A stretch of 64,000 bases of DNA from Glandiceps talaboti (Eukaryota > Hemichordata > Enteropneusta > Spengelidae). Below, piece by piece: positions 36,747-48,520 of this stretch. Location of the stretch: contig NC_135550.1 in NCBI RefSeq assembly GCF_964340395.1, forward strand, positions 806,001-870,000, given 5' to 3'. The notes under the pieces were generated by a model. That model was not told the DNA's origin, searched no databases, and saw nothing but the letters and a program-made list of their open reading frames with translations. Position numbers and translations under genes: made by a program. Position 1 is the first letter of the stretch, and each line of letters begins with the position of its first letter.

Positions 36747-38996
36747 ATATCTATCTATCTATCTATCTATCTAATAAATTTATATAGCGCCAAATATCCA
36801 AAGAAAACAATGTTCAGTGGCGCTTAGAGTTAGAAAGGAGATGAAAAAGCTCTCTGAAATATGTGGGTTTTCAAGCCTCTTTTGAAAATGTTAACATTGG
36901 GAGAGGTTTTAATGTCCAGGGGTAGAGAGTTCCAAAGTTCAGGAGCTGCTGAAGAGAAGGAGCGGCGACCATAGGAAACCAGATTCCATTTGGGTGTATG
37001 CAGAAGGCATTTATCCGATGAACGAAGAGTGCGTAATGAAGAACGAGGTGTAATTAAGTTCTTGAGATATTGTGGAGATATTCCATTTAGGGCTTTATAA
37101 GTGAAGAGCAGAAGTTTGAAAACAATACGATGAGATACTGGAAGCCAATGAAGTTGTTTTAGAATAGGGGTTATGTGTTCGAATTTCCTGGTGCGCGTAA
37201 TAATCCTAGCTGCCGTATTTTGGGCACGTTGTAAGCGCTGTAAGTGAACGTCAGGCAGACCATATAGTAAGGAATTACAATATTCAAGCTTCGATGATAT
37301 GACAGCATGGACGAGGGTGGCACAAGAATCCTGAGAGAGGTATTTCCTGATGTGTCCAATTTTACGAAGGAGGAAGTGAATGGTGCGGCAGGTGGTAATT
37401 ATGTGTTGTTGAAATGTATAATTGTCATCAAATATGACACCAATGTTTCTCGCAGATGAAGTAGTTTCAATAACACTTGAACATATGTTGATGGAAGTGA
37501 GTGGCAACGGCGAATGATCAAATTTGGAACGAATTAAAATGACTTCTGTCTTAGAATCATTTAACTTCAGTTTATTTTGCGTCATCCATTTCTTAATATC
37601 GTTGACACATTCTTCAATAGAAGATATGGCGGAGGTGGTGTTGGATTTCTTAAAAGACAAGTACAGTTCATTATCGTCGGCGAATTGGTGAAACTGAAGT
37701 TTATGACGGCGAATGATCTGACCGAGTGGTGAAATGTAAATAGTAAACAATAGAGGTCCTAGGACAGAGCCCTGAGGTACTCCGAACCGTAGCAATTGAG
37801 CAAGTGACATTTTCCCATTTACTGTAACTGATTGAAATCTGTCTGTGAGGTATGAGCAAAGCCATTTAAGAGGAGTTCCTTTGATACCAAGATCTGACAA
37901 ACGCTTTAGAAGTATTTCGTGATCTATGGTATCAAACGCTGCAGATAGGTCTAAAAGAACAAGAAGAACAATTTGTCCTGAGTCGAGTGCAGTCAGAATA
38001 TCATTATGTACAAGGAGAAGTGCTGTTTCGGTACTGTGGTGTTGTTTGTAGGCAGATTGAAGTGGCTCAAATAAAAGGTTATTATTCAAGAAGTCTGTGA
38101 GCTGAGCAGCAACTACCTTTTCAAGTAACTTAGACAGAAAAGGTAGATTGGAAAATGGACGAAAGTTTTTGAGAAATTCCGGATCGAGCGTGGGTTTCTT
38201 TATAAGTGGTGTGACAACTGCAGACTTCAATAAATGAGGTACAACGCCAGATTCGAGTGACAAATTAATAATCCAAGTGATAATCACGAGTAGTTTATCA
38301 AGACACAGCTTGACAAATGATGTTGGCAATGGATCTAAACTACTTGACTTGTTTGGTGCACCCCTGATGATATCGTGAATTTCCTTCTCTGATACTGGTT
38401 GAAAACAATCAAGCGATTCCGAAGAGATGACTTCCACATTGCTAAAGTCAACAGCTGAGCTTTGGGCATCTAGACTTGAGCGGATATCAATGATCTTTTG
38501 CATGAAAAAATCACAGAAACGGTTACTTAATTCCAGTTCAGACATGTGAGAAGGAAGCAAAGTGTCATTAGGTGATGAAGAAATTGATGACAATATTTTG
38601 AAGAGAGACTTTTGATCATGTGCATTCTTTTCAATGAGATCTTTGTAGTAGGTCACTTTGGCGTTGCGGATCAGGAAGTTGACATTTTTACAAGATTCAC
38701 GATATATTTGTCGGTGAATTTCAAGTTTTGACTTACACCACTGCTTTTCAGCACAGCGTCTATCTTTCTTGGCAACTGCAATGTCAGATGTGTACCATTT
38801 ACAATCTGGTCTAATAGTAACAACACGCTTTTTTATGGGTGCATGCTTGTCAAGAAGTTCTCTAAGTTTGGTATTATAAGTATTAACAGCATCACTAAGA
38901 TCAGACGGTGGATCGGAGAACTCTGTAACGCTGTCAAGATCTTTCAACAAATCTTCCATTGAAATTCTTGCAAGTTGACGATAAGTAATTTCTTTT
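36747..38996 (-). mobile_element. Young 5'-truncated CR1/L2-like LINE inserted in the satellite
   Basis: The element runs on the minus strand. Its 5' end at 38996 cuts into coding sequence downstream of where the endonuclease would be. It has a full RT frame and a 3' UTR containing GGCGCTATATAAATTTATTA, then an (AGAT)n tail at 36747-36772. It sits between two intact 18-bp satellite units, with no visible target duplication and no loss of satellite sequence. The GCGC-rich 3' end and tetranucleotide tail are usual for CR1/L2-type LINEs. Confidence 0.93.
36830..38959 (-). CDS. LINE reverse transcriptase, uninterrupted, endonuclease lost
   Basis: The RNA-directed DNA polymerase of a non-LTR retrotransposon; it would copy its own RNA at a nicked target. 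Of 709 residues, 1-200 are the linker after the missing endonuclease. RT begins near 247 (VVTPLIKKPTLDPEFLKNFRP). Motif A is LLDLSAAFD with D337, motif B is GVPQGSVLGP (393-402), and motif C is FADD with D428/D429. The C-terminal region carries the typical HWLPV and SFSSAAPELWNSLP motifs. The frame stays open 5' of the first Met to the truncation point (KEITYRQLARISM), so the Met is internal rather than a true start. All catalytic Asp are present and there are no stops, so the insertion is recent. It cannot be autonomous without an endonuclease. Confidence 0.93.
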   Translation of the reverse strand: MEDLLKDLDSVTEFSDPPSDLSDAVNTYNTKLRELLDKHAPIKKRVVTIRPDCKWYTSDIAVAKKDRRCAEKQWCKSKLEIHRQIYRESCKNVNFLIRNAKVTYYKDLIEKNAHDQKSLFKILSSISSSPNDTLLPSHMSELELSNRFCDFFMQKIIDIRSSLDAQSSAVDFSNVEVISSESLDCFQPVSEKEIHDIIRGAPNKSSSLDPLPTSFVKLCLDKLLVIITWIINLSLESGVVPHLLKSAVVTPLIKKPTLDPEFLKNFRPFSNLPFLSKLLEKVVAAQLTDFLNNNLLFEPLQSAYKQHHSTETALLLVHNDILTALDSGQIVLLVLLDLSAAFDTIDHEILLKRLSDLGIKGTPLKWLCSYLTDRFQSVTVNGKMSLAQLLRFGVPQGSVLGPLLFTIYISPLGQIIRRHKLQFHQFADDNELYLSFKKSNTTSAISSIEECVNDIKKWMTQNKLKLNDSKTEVILIRSKFDHSPLPLTSINICSSVIETTSSARNIGVIFDDNYTFQQHIITTCRTIHFLLRKIGHIRKYLSQDSCATLVHAVISSKLEYCNSLLYGLPDVHLQRLQRAQNTAARIITRTRKFEHITPILKQLHWLPVSHRIVFKLLLFTYKALNGISPQYLKNLITPRSSLRTLRSSDKCLLHTPKWNLVSYGRRSFSSAAPELWNSLPLDIKTSPNVNIFKRGLKTHIFQRAFSSPF

Positions 38997-41258
38997 GGGT
39001 TAGTATTACATATTGAGGTGTTATGGGTTAGTATTACATATTGGGTTAGTATTACATATTGAGGTGATATGGGTTAGTATTACATATTGAGGTGATATGG
39101 GGTGATATGGGTTAGTATTACATATTGAGTTGGTATTACATATCGAGGTGATATGGGTTAGTATTACATATTGAGGTGATATGGGTTAGTATTACATATT
39201 GGGTTAATATTACATATTGAGGTGATATGGTTTAGTATTACATATTGGGTTAGTATTACATATTGGGTTAATATTACATATTGAGGTGATATGGGTTAGT
39301 ATTACATATTGGGTTAATATTACATATTGAGGTGATATGGGTTAGTATTACATATTGGGTTAGTATTACATATTGAGGTGATATGGGTTAGTATTACATA
39401 TTGGGTTAATATTACATATTGGGTTAATATTACATATTGAGATGATATGGGTTAGTATTACATATTGGGTTAGTATTACATATTGAGGTGATATAGGTTA
39501 ATATTACCTATTGGGTTAGTATTACAAATTGAGGTTATATGAGTTAATATTACATATTGGGTTAGTATTACATATTGAGGTGATATGGGTTAGTATTACA
39601 TATTGGGTTAGTATTACATATTGATGTGATATGGGTTAGTATTACCTATTTGGTTAGTATTACATATTGAGGTGATATGGGTTAGTATTACATATTGGGT
39701 TAATATTACATATCGAGGTGATATGGGTTAGTATTACATATTGGGTTAATATTACATATTGAGGTGATATGGTTTAGTATTACATATTGGGTTAATATTA
39801 CATATTGAGGTGATATGGGTTAGTATTACGTGTTGGGTTAATATTACATATTGAGGTGATATGGGTTAGTATTACATATTGGGTTTGTCTTACATATTGA
39901 GGTGATGTGGGTTAGTATTACATATTGGGTTAATATTACATATTGAGGTGATATGGGTTAGAATTACATGTTGGGTTAATATTACATATTGAGGTGATAT
40001 GGGTTAGTATTACATATTGGGTTAATATTACATATTGAGGTGATATGGGTTAGTATTACATATTGGGTTAATATTACATATTGAGGTGATATGGGTTAGT
40101 ATTACATATTGGGTTAGTATTACATATTGAGGTGTTATGGGTTAGTATTACATATTGGGTTAGTATTACATATTGAGGTGATATGGGTTAGTATTACATA
40201 TTGAGGTGATATGGGTTAGTATTACATATTGAGTTGGTATTACATATCGAGGTGATATGGGTTAGTATTACATATTGAGGTGATATGGGTTAGTATTACA
40301 TATTGAGGTGATATTGGTTAGTATTACATATTGAGGTGATATGGGTTCATATTAGATATCGAGGTGATATGGGTTAATATTACATGTTGGGTTAATATTA
40401 CATATTGAGTTGATATGGGTTAATATTACATATTGAGGTGATATGGGTTAGTATTACATATTGAGGTGATATGGGTTAGTATTACATATTGAGGTGATAT
40501 AGGTTAATATTACATGTTGGGTTAATATTACATATCGAGGTGATATGGGTTAGTATTACATATTGAGGTGATATGGGTTAGTATTACATATTGAGGTGAT
40601 ATTGGTTAGTATTACATATTGAGGTGATATGGGTTAATATTACATATTGAGGTGATATGGGTTAATATTACATATTGAGGTGATATGGGTTAATATTACA
40701 TATTGAGGTGATACGGGTTAGTATTACATATTGAGGTGATATTGGTTAATATTACATGTTGGGTTAATATTACATATCGAGGTGATATGGGTTAGTATTA
40801 CATATTGAGGTGATATGGGTTAGTATTACATATTGAGGTGATATTGGTTAGTATTACATATTGAGGTGATATGGGTTAATATTACATATTGAGGTGATAT
40901 GGTTTAATATTACATATTGAGGTGATATGGGTTAGTATTACATATTGAGGTGATATGGGTTAGTATTACATATTGAGTTGGTATTACATATCGAGGAGAT
41001 ATGGGTTAGTATTACATATTGAGGTGATATGGGTTAGTATTACATATTGAGGTGATATTGGTTAGTATTACATATTGAGGTGATATGGGTTAATGTTACA
41101 TATTGAGGTGATATGGGTTAATATTACATATTGAGGTGATATGGGTTAATATTACATATCGAGGTGATATGGGTTAATATTACATATTGAGATGATATAG
41201 GTTAATATTACATATTGAGATGATATAGGTTAATATTACATATTGAGGTGATATGGGT
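38997..41258. repeat. Satellite array with GGGTTAG units (right part)
   Basis: Continues the array broken by the LINE, in the same orientation. Toward the right end the 28-bp form (18-mer plus GAGGTGATAT) becomes almost the only unit from about 40.4 kb on, while the left part mixes 18- and 28-bp units. It ends abruptly at about 41258 in unique sequence. Confidence 0.97.
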
Positions 41259-44200
41259 GCTGACGTACACCACCTTTCACTCATTTCGGAAACAGACTGT
41301 CCGATATACAAATGTATGTAAGTCACAAAGACCATGATATTTGATTGGTCAAAGAAGTTCTACCCTTTTTATCATTTAATCATAGATTCAGACTTAAACA
41401 ATAAGTAATTAACAGTTTATTTCTCTGTCACCGTCATGCAGTTGTGCAGAAAATGCAGTATACATGTATCATGACATTATGAACTACTAGAGTACTAGTA
41501 ACTAAAATAGAAATGTTTGTGCCATGGCTGAATGAAACATACTGCGCGGAGAAATCATATCTACGATGGCAAAAACATATTGCGTGCAGAAGTGTCAACA
41601 TATTGGGCGGAGAAATACGTATACGGCCATGTACTTTGTCAAAATGCATCGAAACTCCGTCACTGATACTGTATGTCAAACAAACTGAATGTAAAAATCG
41701 CTACGGGTGCATGGTAGTTCTCAGCGAAGTACTCCAGATATTCGATTGTGTTCTTGTATTCATCAGGACAATTTTCATTAAAATTGATGTGCAATAATTT
41801 ACATGTTTCTATTCCAGAATGTAAGTTTAGTCTCATGAGAAATTCACATATTTACAATTTACAAACACTTCAAGCCAATTTACACTAATTAGTTGATAGT
41901 CTACATATGAGCTATATAAAGTCAACTGGGGTTAGGGTTTGACCTACTTCTCAAGTTCCATAACCCCTATATAGTGTTCTTGCGTTGATAATTTACAACA
42001 ACCAGTCCACTTCTCCAACGTGGTGAACTTCCAAAGAGCGCCCACACTAAACGTTTACTGATTAGAAGACGGACACAATGAAATCCTCCGTAACCGTACG
42101 TGATCAGTAGGTGGAAACACGTGCACATACGTATGATACGAGTCAACCCGGAGCTGAGTTCGAGTCGGAGAAGGCAACCGATGCTTCAACGCACCACTGG
42201 GGTATGTACATATACCGTTTATGTACGCACACATTTCGCGACATTTTTGGTCACATAGTATGGCTGGTGTTTCTGAGAAATGGGTGGCTAGTTGCAGAAA
42301 AACGGGGGGGGGGGGGGCAAAACTTGTATATGTTGCAAGTGTGAAGCATGATTCCAGATATCTCACAGGGCTGTGGGACGGATATGCAATACGAATATTG
42401 ACGCTCATCAACGATGTTTATATTGCTAGTTTTTGTTGAAGTCAAAGTGGGTCAAAATATGGCATAGTATAGGGTGATAAAATATGTACTAACTGTAAAA
42501 TACTTGCATAGACAAATAAAGTTTACAGTTTATGACGTGACCATAAATATAAAATTAATGTCAGCTTGTTTAATTACAGAAACGCAAGCGTAGTCTTAGG
42601 AAAATCTCCGTCTAAAGTCTAAAGATATGAATTAACGAATATTCAATGTCGCGGCTGTGGTATTACACCATTCAATCATACATGATGTCGTTTTATCAAT
42701 TTGGTTCTCACATTTACTACAAAGATCGAGAAAGTTTGACACGTGTTGTACACACATCAGCTATCTATGCTATCCTATCCATTGCTTTAAAATTGATAAT
42801 GCCTGTCACAGTATATCGATGGGGATATGATAAGGAGAAACACTTTATTTTTTAACAACATCCATTCAAGTTCGTCAGCTGAGGTCAACATGACTGCTGG
42901 CCTGCATAATAACACGGGTCAAACGCAAATAATCATAAACGTCATTTTGTATTTAATTGATGATTGTTAATAACGTTCTCTTTCTGCAAAAACGTAAATA
43001 TACAATATTGATGACCGTTAATACTGACCTGAAAATTTGATTTGATTTTCTAATTTCAAGGAAGAAATATTTGTATTGTGATTGTCGAGTACATGCATGG
43101 TTGATAGGGAATTTAAACTTACAGTTGATATATTATAAACAACTGACTGTCTAACTGAATTTCCAAACAGTTTCAATGAAGCAAAAATGAACTATTATAA
43201 CGCAATTCTGCGTTTTACTGTCTGATAGAGCATTTGGAGATATTTACGAGATCAAGATATCCATTTATGGCAACGTTCAAATTTCAGTACGACCCACGCC
43301 AGTGTGTCTAATTTGCATTACCTTCAATTACTCGGTTATTGCGTGTTTTATGTGGAGCGTCTTTTATAGGTCAAGGTTACACGAAATATTTTTTTTCATT
43401 TCGGTATCAGAATTGGTAGAATTTGAGGAATTTAATCGCCTATCTATGTCATACTCACAATTTATATAATAGTAAAATGAAATATAAATAGTCTAAAATA
43501 ATAACCAATTTAATAATGGACAAATTTGAGATTTGGTTATTTCACGTTTCAACTGAGAGGACCGACTTTTATTTCTCAATGCTTCTCATTTGAGTAATCT
43601 TTTACACGTTAATGGAAAAACGCAATAATTGTATATATCCAATTGAAAAAAAATGCGTGAAAAGCACAGAAAACGAGGTCATTGCTATATGGACGGTTAA
43701 ACTCATCGGTTGATTATTCATCATTGTGACAGTTGCTATCCGTATGACGTAAACATCGAATTAATGACCTGATTTGGGCGGTCTCTTTTCTTTCAGTTCG
43801 ATCGATAATTGCGTATATGTTGAATGTGTTTTCACAATAGGTGTACCAAATTATCCGACATAATCCGTGATCTATTTATCGTTCTGACGCATAAGCTTAC
43901 TGGTGTAAGAAAAAGTGGAAATAGTATTACGTGAAAACATGGGAGAGTGTGTATATGTAAACTGAGTTAAGGTCGACCTCGATATCTTATACGTACATGA
44001 ACATGACCGATATGGAGTGACAATGGCGTTGCGCCTTCGTCATATTTATGCATTCCAACTGACACGTCTGTTTGTATTCTCGTGGGAATACCATAAAGTT
44101 CTTATTCTCTAGCTGAAAAAAAATATTATTAAGCTTAAAATGATATCAATCCGAAGCAAGACTGTCATTTTATTCAAGCAGGACACGTCCTACATACATC

Positions 44201-44900
44201 GGACTGACTTAGTCTTAGGAACGCCTGGTCAAATACATGTTGATGTCATCGCACTGGGTCATAATCAGCTGCCTATTAAATTCCACAAATCGAATCCTAA
44301 GTAGGTCGGTAATTAAATAGCTTTCCGGTCGCTAATACGTGTATGAAGAGAATCCAGGCGATCGATGCCTTCGCAACATATTATATATACATAATGATGT
44401 GAATAAGAATGTACCGTGTACTTGTGACTTCATACAACGTCTCATCGCCCCCCCCCCCGTGAACATTTAATACAACCATTTGTTTACAATATTCAATTTC
44501 AGGGTTGTGGCTATTCCAACTAGTTGATAATAAAAAAAATTTCGTCATCATGAGTTCAAGTAATTTAGGTAATGGATCGGAAGTGAACGAGCTTACAGCG
44601 ATTGTGACCTTGACATCAAATACAATGAACATATATTTACGACTCCAATTGTACTTGCCCGCATTACGTCAGTAAATTGTGTTAATTAATTACAACATGA
44701 CAGGTAATATTGCTGACGTCTTTCGCCTTTGAAAAACTAACAAACACGAACAGCTGACATAGGCCGTTTACCGTCAAATCTGACCTTAAATCAACCCAGG
44801 CGTTACGCAATGTTAATCACTAACCAATAGCGCTTTCAAATTGGAATACATGTACATGTATATCTCTTCTTGTCAATCTAACGTCCGGCCGTTCCGATTG
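41259..44900. other. Unique-looking non-coding region
   Basis: The longest stretch without obvious repeats. A G-run at 42304-42317 and a C-run at 44448-44458 are the only low-complexity tracts. Frames at 41513-41797 (94 codons), 42055-42411 (-, 118 codons) and 44381-44632 (-) lack recognisable motifs and overlap frames on the other strand. It may hold regulatory DNA or 5' non-coding exons of the bZIP gene, but nothing in the sequence proves it. Confidence 0.5.
44802..44811. promoter_or_regulatory. PAR/C-EBP-type site GTTACGCAAT
   Basis: Differs by one base from the PAR-bZIP/NFIL3 consensus RTTAYGTAAY and contains the hybrid TTACGCAA. It lies about 850 bp upstream of the bZIP start codon. It could serve feedback control by the bZIP protein; this is inference from one site. 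Confidence 0.35.
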
Positions 44901-45590
44901 GCTCGTCCGTCTTACAGGTTTATAATTTATTCCCATACCAGGTTTAGGCTATTCAAACCAGGTTCAGCCAAGGTCATCTGATTACTTGTGGCTATCTTGT
45001 TGAGTGTGCTCCATAGTTACAGAATTGTGTAAGTATTATAGCTAGGATTGACATCTTAGCCAACTCTACTGACCCCGAAATGTGCCTTTTTCAAGTCAAC
45101 CTGTGGCACACGTCGCCTTTATCACGGTAGTAATAAGTCTTTGTCAGTGATAGTTGAGATATTGCTTCTTTTAATTCATAGCAATGGCGTTGAGGTCAGC
45201 TTTCTCGCAATATGGTGTAACGTTCGCATGTTTAGCATGATTACACATGTATTTAGAGCAAGGCTATGTACAGGACGTATTGATCATCGACCATGACCAT
45301 TCTACCACAACGAAAAAAATACGTTTTTTTCGTATATTTGATGTATACAGGAAAGTGTTGTTGTGTGTAAAAAGTGTGTATACTTCTTCCTTGTGAGAGA
45401 TGAGTTCATCTTTCAATTTCAAACGTTCAAAGTGTCTTGTTTTTGTATGTTTTTATTCGCAGTGACAAAGGTATTTGGACTTCATGCTGGAAGCTATACA
45501 AGGGTCATAGTACTAGTAGGCCTAGCATTCTCATTCACCATTGCCTTGAATGCGATTATTAATTGCATTGCAACACAATAGCTGGCCGAC

Positions 45591-45596
45591 CACGTG
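45591..45596. promoter_or_regulatory. E-box CACGTG upstream of bZIP gene
   Basis: A perfect palindromic CACGTG 64 bp before the ATG. In vertebrates the PAR-bZIP gene Dbp is driven by CLOCK/BMAL1 through such E-boxes, so the location is suggestive. A 6-mer alone is weak evidence and the transcription start is unknown. Confidence 0.35.
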
Positions 45597-45659
45597 ATCA
45601 ACGAGTAAGTTGAATATACACAACAGATAGAGATCGCTTGCATTACGAAGAATTACACA

Positions 45660-46691
45660 ATGCCAAACGAAGCTGCTACAACGGTGGCTCAGGTCATGTA
45701 CCGAAACTCTGGTGAGGACGTAAGCATGGATTCAAAACAACGATCACTTGACTCGGAGGATGTCGTCCCTGTCGATCAACAGTCAGAAGAGTCCGTCAAT
45801 TATACGTGCGATCCCACTTCAGTACCCAATGAGTCGCGGGCCCACACTGACTCCGATTCAGATGGGGAATCGTCGAGTGGTTCTACGAGCGCGGGTGCAC
45901 GTCGTGGTGTTCCGCCTCACCTAATCAAAGTACCGTCGGAACTTTTACCGTACCCTTCCTCAGTTTTCAGTGGAGTTCGTCATCTACATGGTAGGCAGAT
46001 GCGACCTTTCACTAACAGTTACACTGCCACTCGCGAGATGCTCTCGTACGCTGCTGGATTAGGAGCATCGGGGCTTCATCCGTACGCAGCACTGTCAATA
46101 GGGTTTCCTTCTCTGACAACGTTGCCACCGGGGATGACCCCGGGGTTAGCACCTCATCTTATGACACTAGCCACCGAAGCTGCTAAGATGATATCACCAA
46201 CACAATCACTTCATCTGTCTCACAAAAAGAGAAAGCATGCACATATATCACCGAGTTCAAGTTCGCCAAATGTAGACAAGGGGGCATCTGGCGACACACT
46301 TTTAGGGACACATGTTTGTGATGAAGGTATGGACAGTACAGATGTAGTGATTCCCCCTGTCTCTTCTTCTACACTTGTGTCTTCGTCTCCTTCAATATCT
46401 ACGACGAACTCGTCCAACATACCTGATTTTCTACACGTGACGAATTCGTGTGACGGGCGGGGAAAGAAACGAAGGTCGCTACCTGATGAATTGAAAGACG
46501 GTGCGTACTGGGAACGCAGGAGAAAAAATAACGAAGCTGCCAAGCGGTCGAGGGATGCCAGAAAGGCCAAAGAAGAAGATGTAGCTATACGTGCTGCACT
46601 CCTCGAACAGGAAAATTATCGACTACGAGTAGAAGTAGCAGCTCTGAAGGAGGAAACGGCCAGACTTCGTTGTTTGTTGTATAACAGCTAA
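45660..46691 (+). CDS. PAR/HLF-like bZIP transcription factor, single-exon frame
   Basis: A nuclear DNA-binding factor expected to bind TTAYGTAA-type sites as a dimer. Of 343 residues, 1-110 are acidic and Ser-rich ([13 protein letters not shown]), 110-190 are Pro/Leu/Ala-rich, 200-206 are basic (HKKRKHA), and 215-260 are Ser/Thr-rich. The C-terminus holds [16 protein letters not shown] (269-284), the block that precedes the basic region in HLF/TEF/DBP. It continues with the basic region [19 protein letters not shown] (286-304), with the NxxAAxxSR signature at 291-298, and a zipper with Leu at 315, 322, 329 and 336. The [21 protein letters not shown] stretch resembles PAR/CES-2 more than NFIL3. 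The start is the first ATG of the frame (context ACACAATGC). The whole product lies in one frame, unlike the multi-exon vertebrate PAR genes. An AATAAA signal occurs only at 48234, about 1.5 kb after the stop. Confidence 0.9.
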   Translation: MPNEAATTVAQVMYRNSGEDVSMDSKQRSLDSEDVVPVDQQSEESVNYTCDPTSVPNESRAHTDSDSDGESSSGSTSAGARRGVPPHLIKVPSELLPYPSSVFSGVRHLHGRQMRPFTNSYTATREMLSYAAGLGASGLHPYAALSIGFPSLTTLPPGMTPGLAPHLMTLATEAAKMISPTQSLHLSHKKRKHAHISPSSSSPNVDKGASGDTLLGTHVCDEGMDSTDVVIPPVSSSTLVSSSPSISTTNSSNIPDFLHVTNSCDGRGKKRRSLPDELKDGAYWERRRKNNEAAKRSRDARKAKEEDVAIRAALLEQENYRLRVEVAALKEETARLRCLLYNS

Positions 46692-47270
46692 AACCGATTT
46701 GTCTTTGCGATTTCCTGTTGAACTTACGTTTGTAACACGGCATGTACAATTCACCAGTGGTACAATACAAGAGCATATTTTGAGCCATAGAGAGCAGTTT
46801 GTCAATCGGGACGATCTATGCGAGTTTATCCAAGCTATTTTTTCTAACGGTTTTTACTACAGACACGGTACCAGACAAAAACAATGAATACAAATCGAAA
46901 ACGTACAAGGATTATGTAATACATGTACTGTGGCTGAACAATTACGTTGGACATGTCGTAAGCAGTGTGTATAATCTTTTATTTGATATATAGCCACCAG
47001 ACTGGAAGCGTTGTTTTTTTTACACAATTTGTTTCCTATAATTGAAACGAAAACAAAACTTGAATTCAAGTGTATAAAAATGACGTGAGTTTTACTTGGT
47101 GTCTAGTAGTTTAATTGTAATAATCGAACTCACGTCCATTCTAACCGAAGAAAAGGTTGAAAGACAAAGACTGAAAACCTATATCTTACGTCATTTTACG
47201 TAATGTTTATGTCATATTATATGAGACGTACCTTACCAATTGTTTATTTCAAGTCGGGGATTGCGATAGT
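46692..47270. other. 3' flank of bZIP gene, probably 3' UTR
   Basis: No frame stands out; short frames on both strands overlap each other. No AATAAA was seen in this stretch. Confidence 0.45.
47186..47205. promoter_or_regulatory. CRE-like TTACGTCA next to D-box palindrome TTACGTAA
   Basis: TTACGTCA (47187-47194) and TTACGTAA (47196-47203) lie side by side. The second is the perfect palindromic core bound by PAR-bZIP and NFIL3 proteins. They lie about 500 bp downstream of the bZIP stop codon. Function is inferred from the match only. Confidence 0.35.
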
Positions 47271-47276
47271 TGGAGC

Positions 47277-47490
47277 ATGGGGGTAGAGGAGAGAGGTTAC
47301 ACAATTTGGAGGTAGAGGAGAGAGGTTATACAATTTGGAGGTGTATAGGAGAGAGGTTCACAATTTGGAGGTGTAGAGGAGAGAGGTTACACAATTTGGA
47401 GGTGTAGAGGAGAGAGGTTACACAATTTGGAGGTAGAGGAGAGAGGTTACACAATTTGGAGGTGTAGAGGAGAGAGGTTACACAATTTGG
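47277..47490. repeat. 31-bp minisatellite, about 7 copies
   Basis: Units contain GAGGAGAGAGGTTACACAAT and GGAGGTGTA, with small length variants (GTA versus GTGTA). Confidence 0.93.
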
Positions 47491-47866
47491 GGAATACGAT
47501 AGCATATCTATTATAAATATTCAGGGCTTTATTGCAAAACACAGCAAGAGAACCTTGCTTCAGGGATTTCTTTGACAGTTTTTTGAAAACAAAATGAAAT
47601 GTATATATTTCTGGGTGCCTTACAGTTGTATTGTGGATATATTGACTCGTGGTTTTAAACGGCACCCCTCACTTGTGCGGCCTTCACAATATATAGTAGT
47701 AGTAATAGTAGCATGGGAGACAACCTTCACGATTCCGCCATGTGTCTGAGATAGAATGAATGGTTACTTTTAACCTTGGGTTTTTGTATCATTTTCTTCG
47801 GACTATAGCATGGGAGACAATTGCACAAAGAAGTGTGACCCTGTGGTTTGTCTTTCAAGACAGAAC

Positions 47867-47910
<44 letters not shown>

Positions 47911-47996
47911 GAACACTAGATCGTTGATGTGAAAATTACTTTAAATGTGAAAATCGGTAAGATGACATTGAATGCAGTGCACACATTATGAAATAT
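47491..47996. other. No recognised gene; (TG)n at 47871-47900
   Basis: The 14-bp AGCATGGGAGACAA occurs twice, near 47711 and 47809. A GT tract of about 28 bp lies at 47871-47900. No frame is supported. Confidence 0.5.
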
Positions 47997-48045
47997 CACA
48001 CCACACCACACCACATCACATCACATCACATCACATCACATCACC
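47997..48045. repeat. (CACAC)n/(CATCA)n pentamer tract
   Basis: About nine pentamers, CACAC then CATCA. This is the same unit type as in the 11-14 kb satellite, as a short seed-like tract. Confidence 0.9.
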
Positions 48046-48347
48046 CAATTTGAATATTTTAAACACACCAATGAAGGTTAATTTATAGATAGCATTCTAT
48101 CTGTGTGCGACCTCGAATTATACTCTGTTTTCAGAAGGGGACACTTCATCTACTGGTTCCGTTTTCTAAACACAACAAAATGTAAGCTTATGTCTTTTTT
48201 GTTCAATCAACAACCAAGTTTAAGAAAAAAAGAAATAAATGTGGTCTTCATTCGGGGAAAACACAAATAAGAAACCACTTACTCGTCATAGTTTTGTGTG
48301 TCTTAAGTGTGCATGTTTTTGTTGTTCCAAAATATGGTCAAGTACGG

Positions 48348-48348
<1 letters not shown>

Positions 48349-48441
<93 letters not shown>

Positions 48442-48455
48442 TATTTATATATATA

Positions 48456-48520
<65 letters not shown>
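48349..48520. repeat. (TA)n microsatellite, left of solo PLE terminus
   Basis: About 170 bp of TA with three small interruptions. Long frames in it are IY repeats. Confidence 0.96.

Noticed and set aside
30295-41258. CRISPR-like array of short regular repeats
   Set aside because: Units are 18 or 28 bp with no unique spacers, the host is clearly an animal, and no cas-like gene is present. It is satellite DNA.
30295-41258. Interstitial telomere made of true TTAGGG repeats
   Set aside because: No tandem TTAGGG tract exists. Each 18-bp unit has a single GGGTTA word, so only a weak resemblance is claimed.
41513-42445. Frames of 60-118 codons in the unique region
   Set aside because: They overlap other frames on both strands, lack motifs, and some include G-run-encoded GGGG stretches.
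46220-46570. Minus-strand frame of 116 codons within the bZIP gene
   Set aside because: A shadow of the sense frame; the sense strand has a full bZIP signature.
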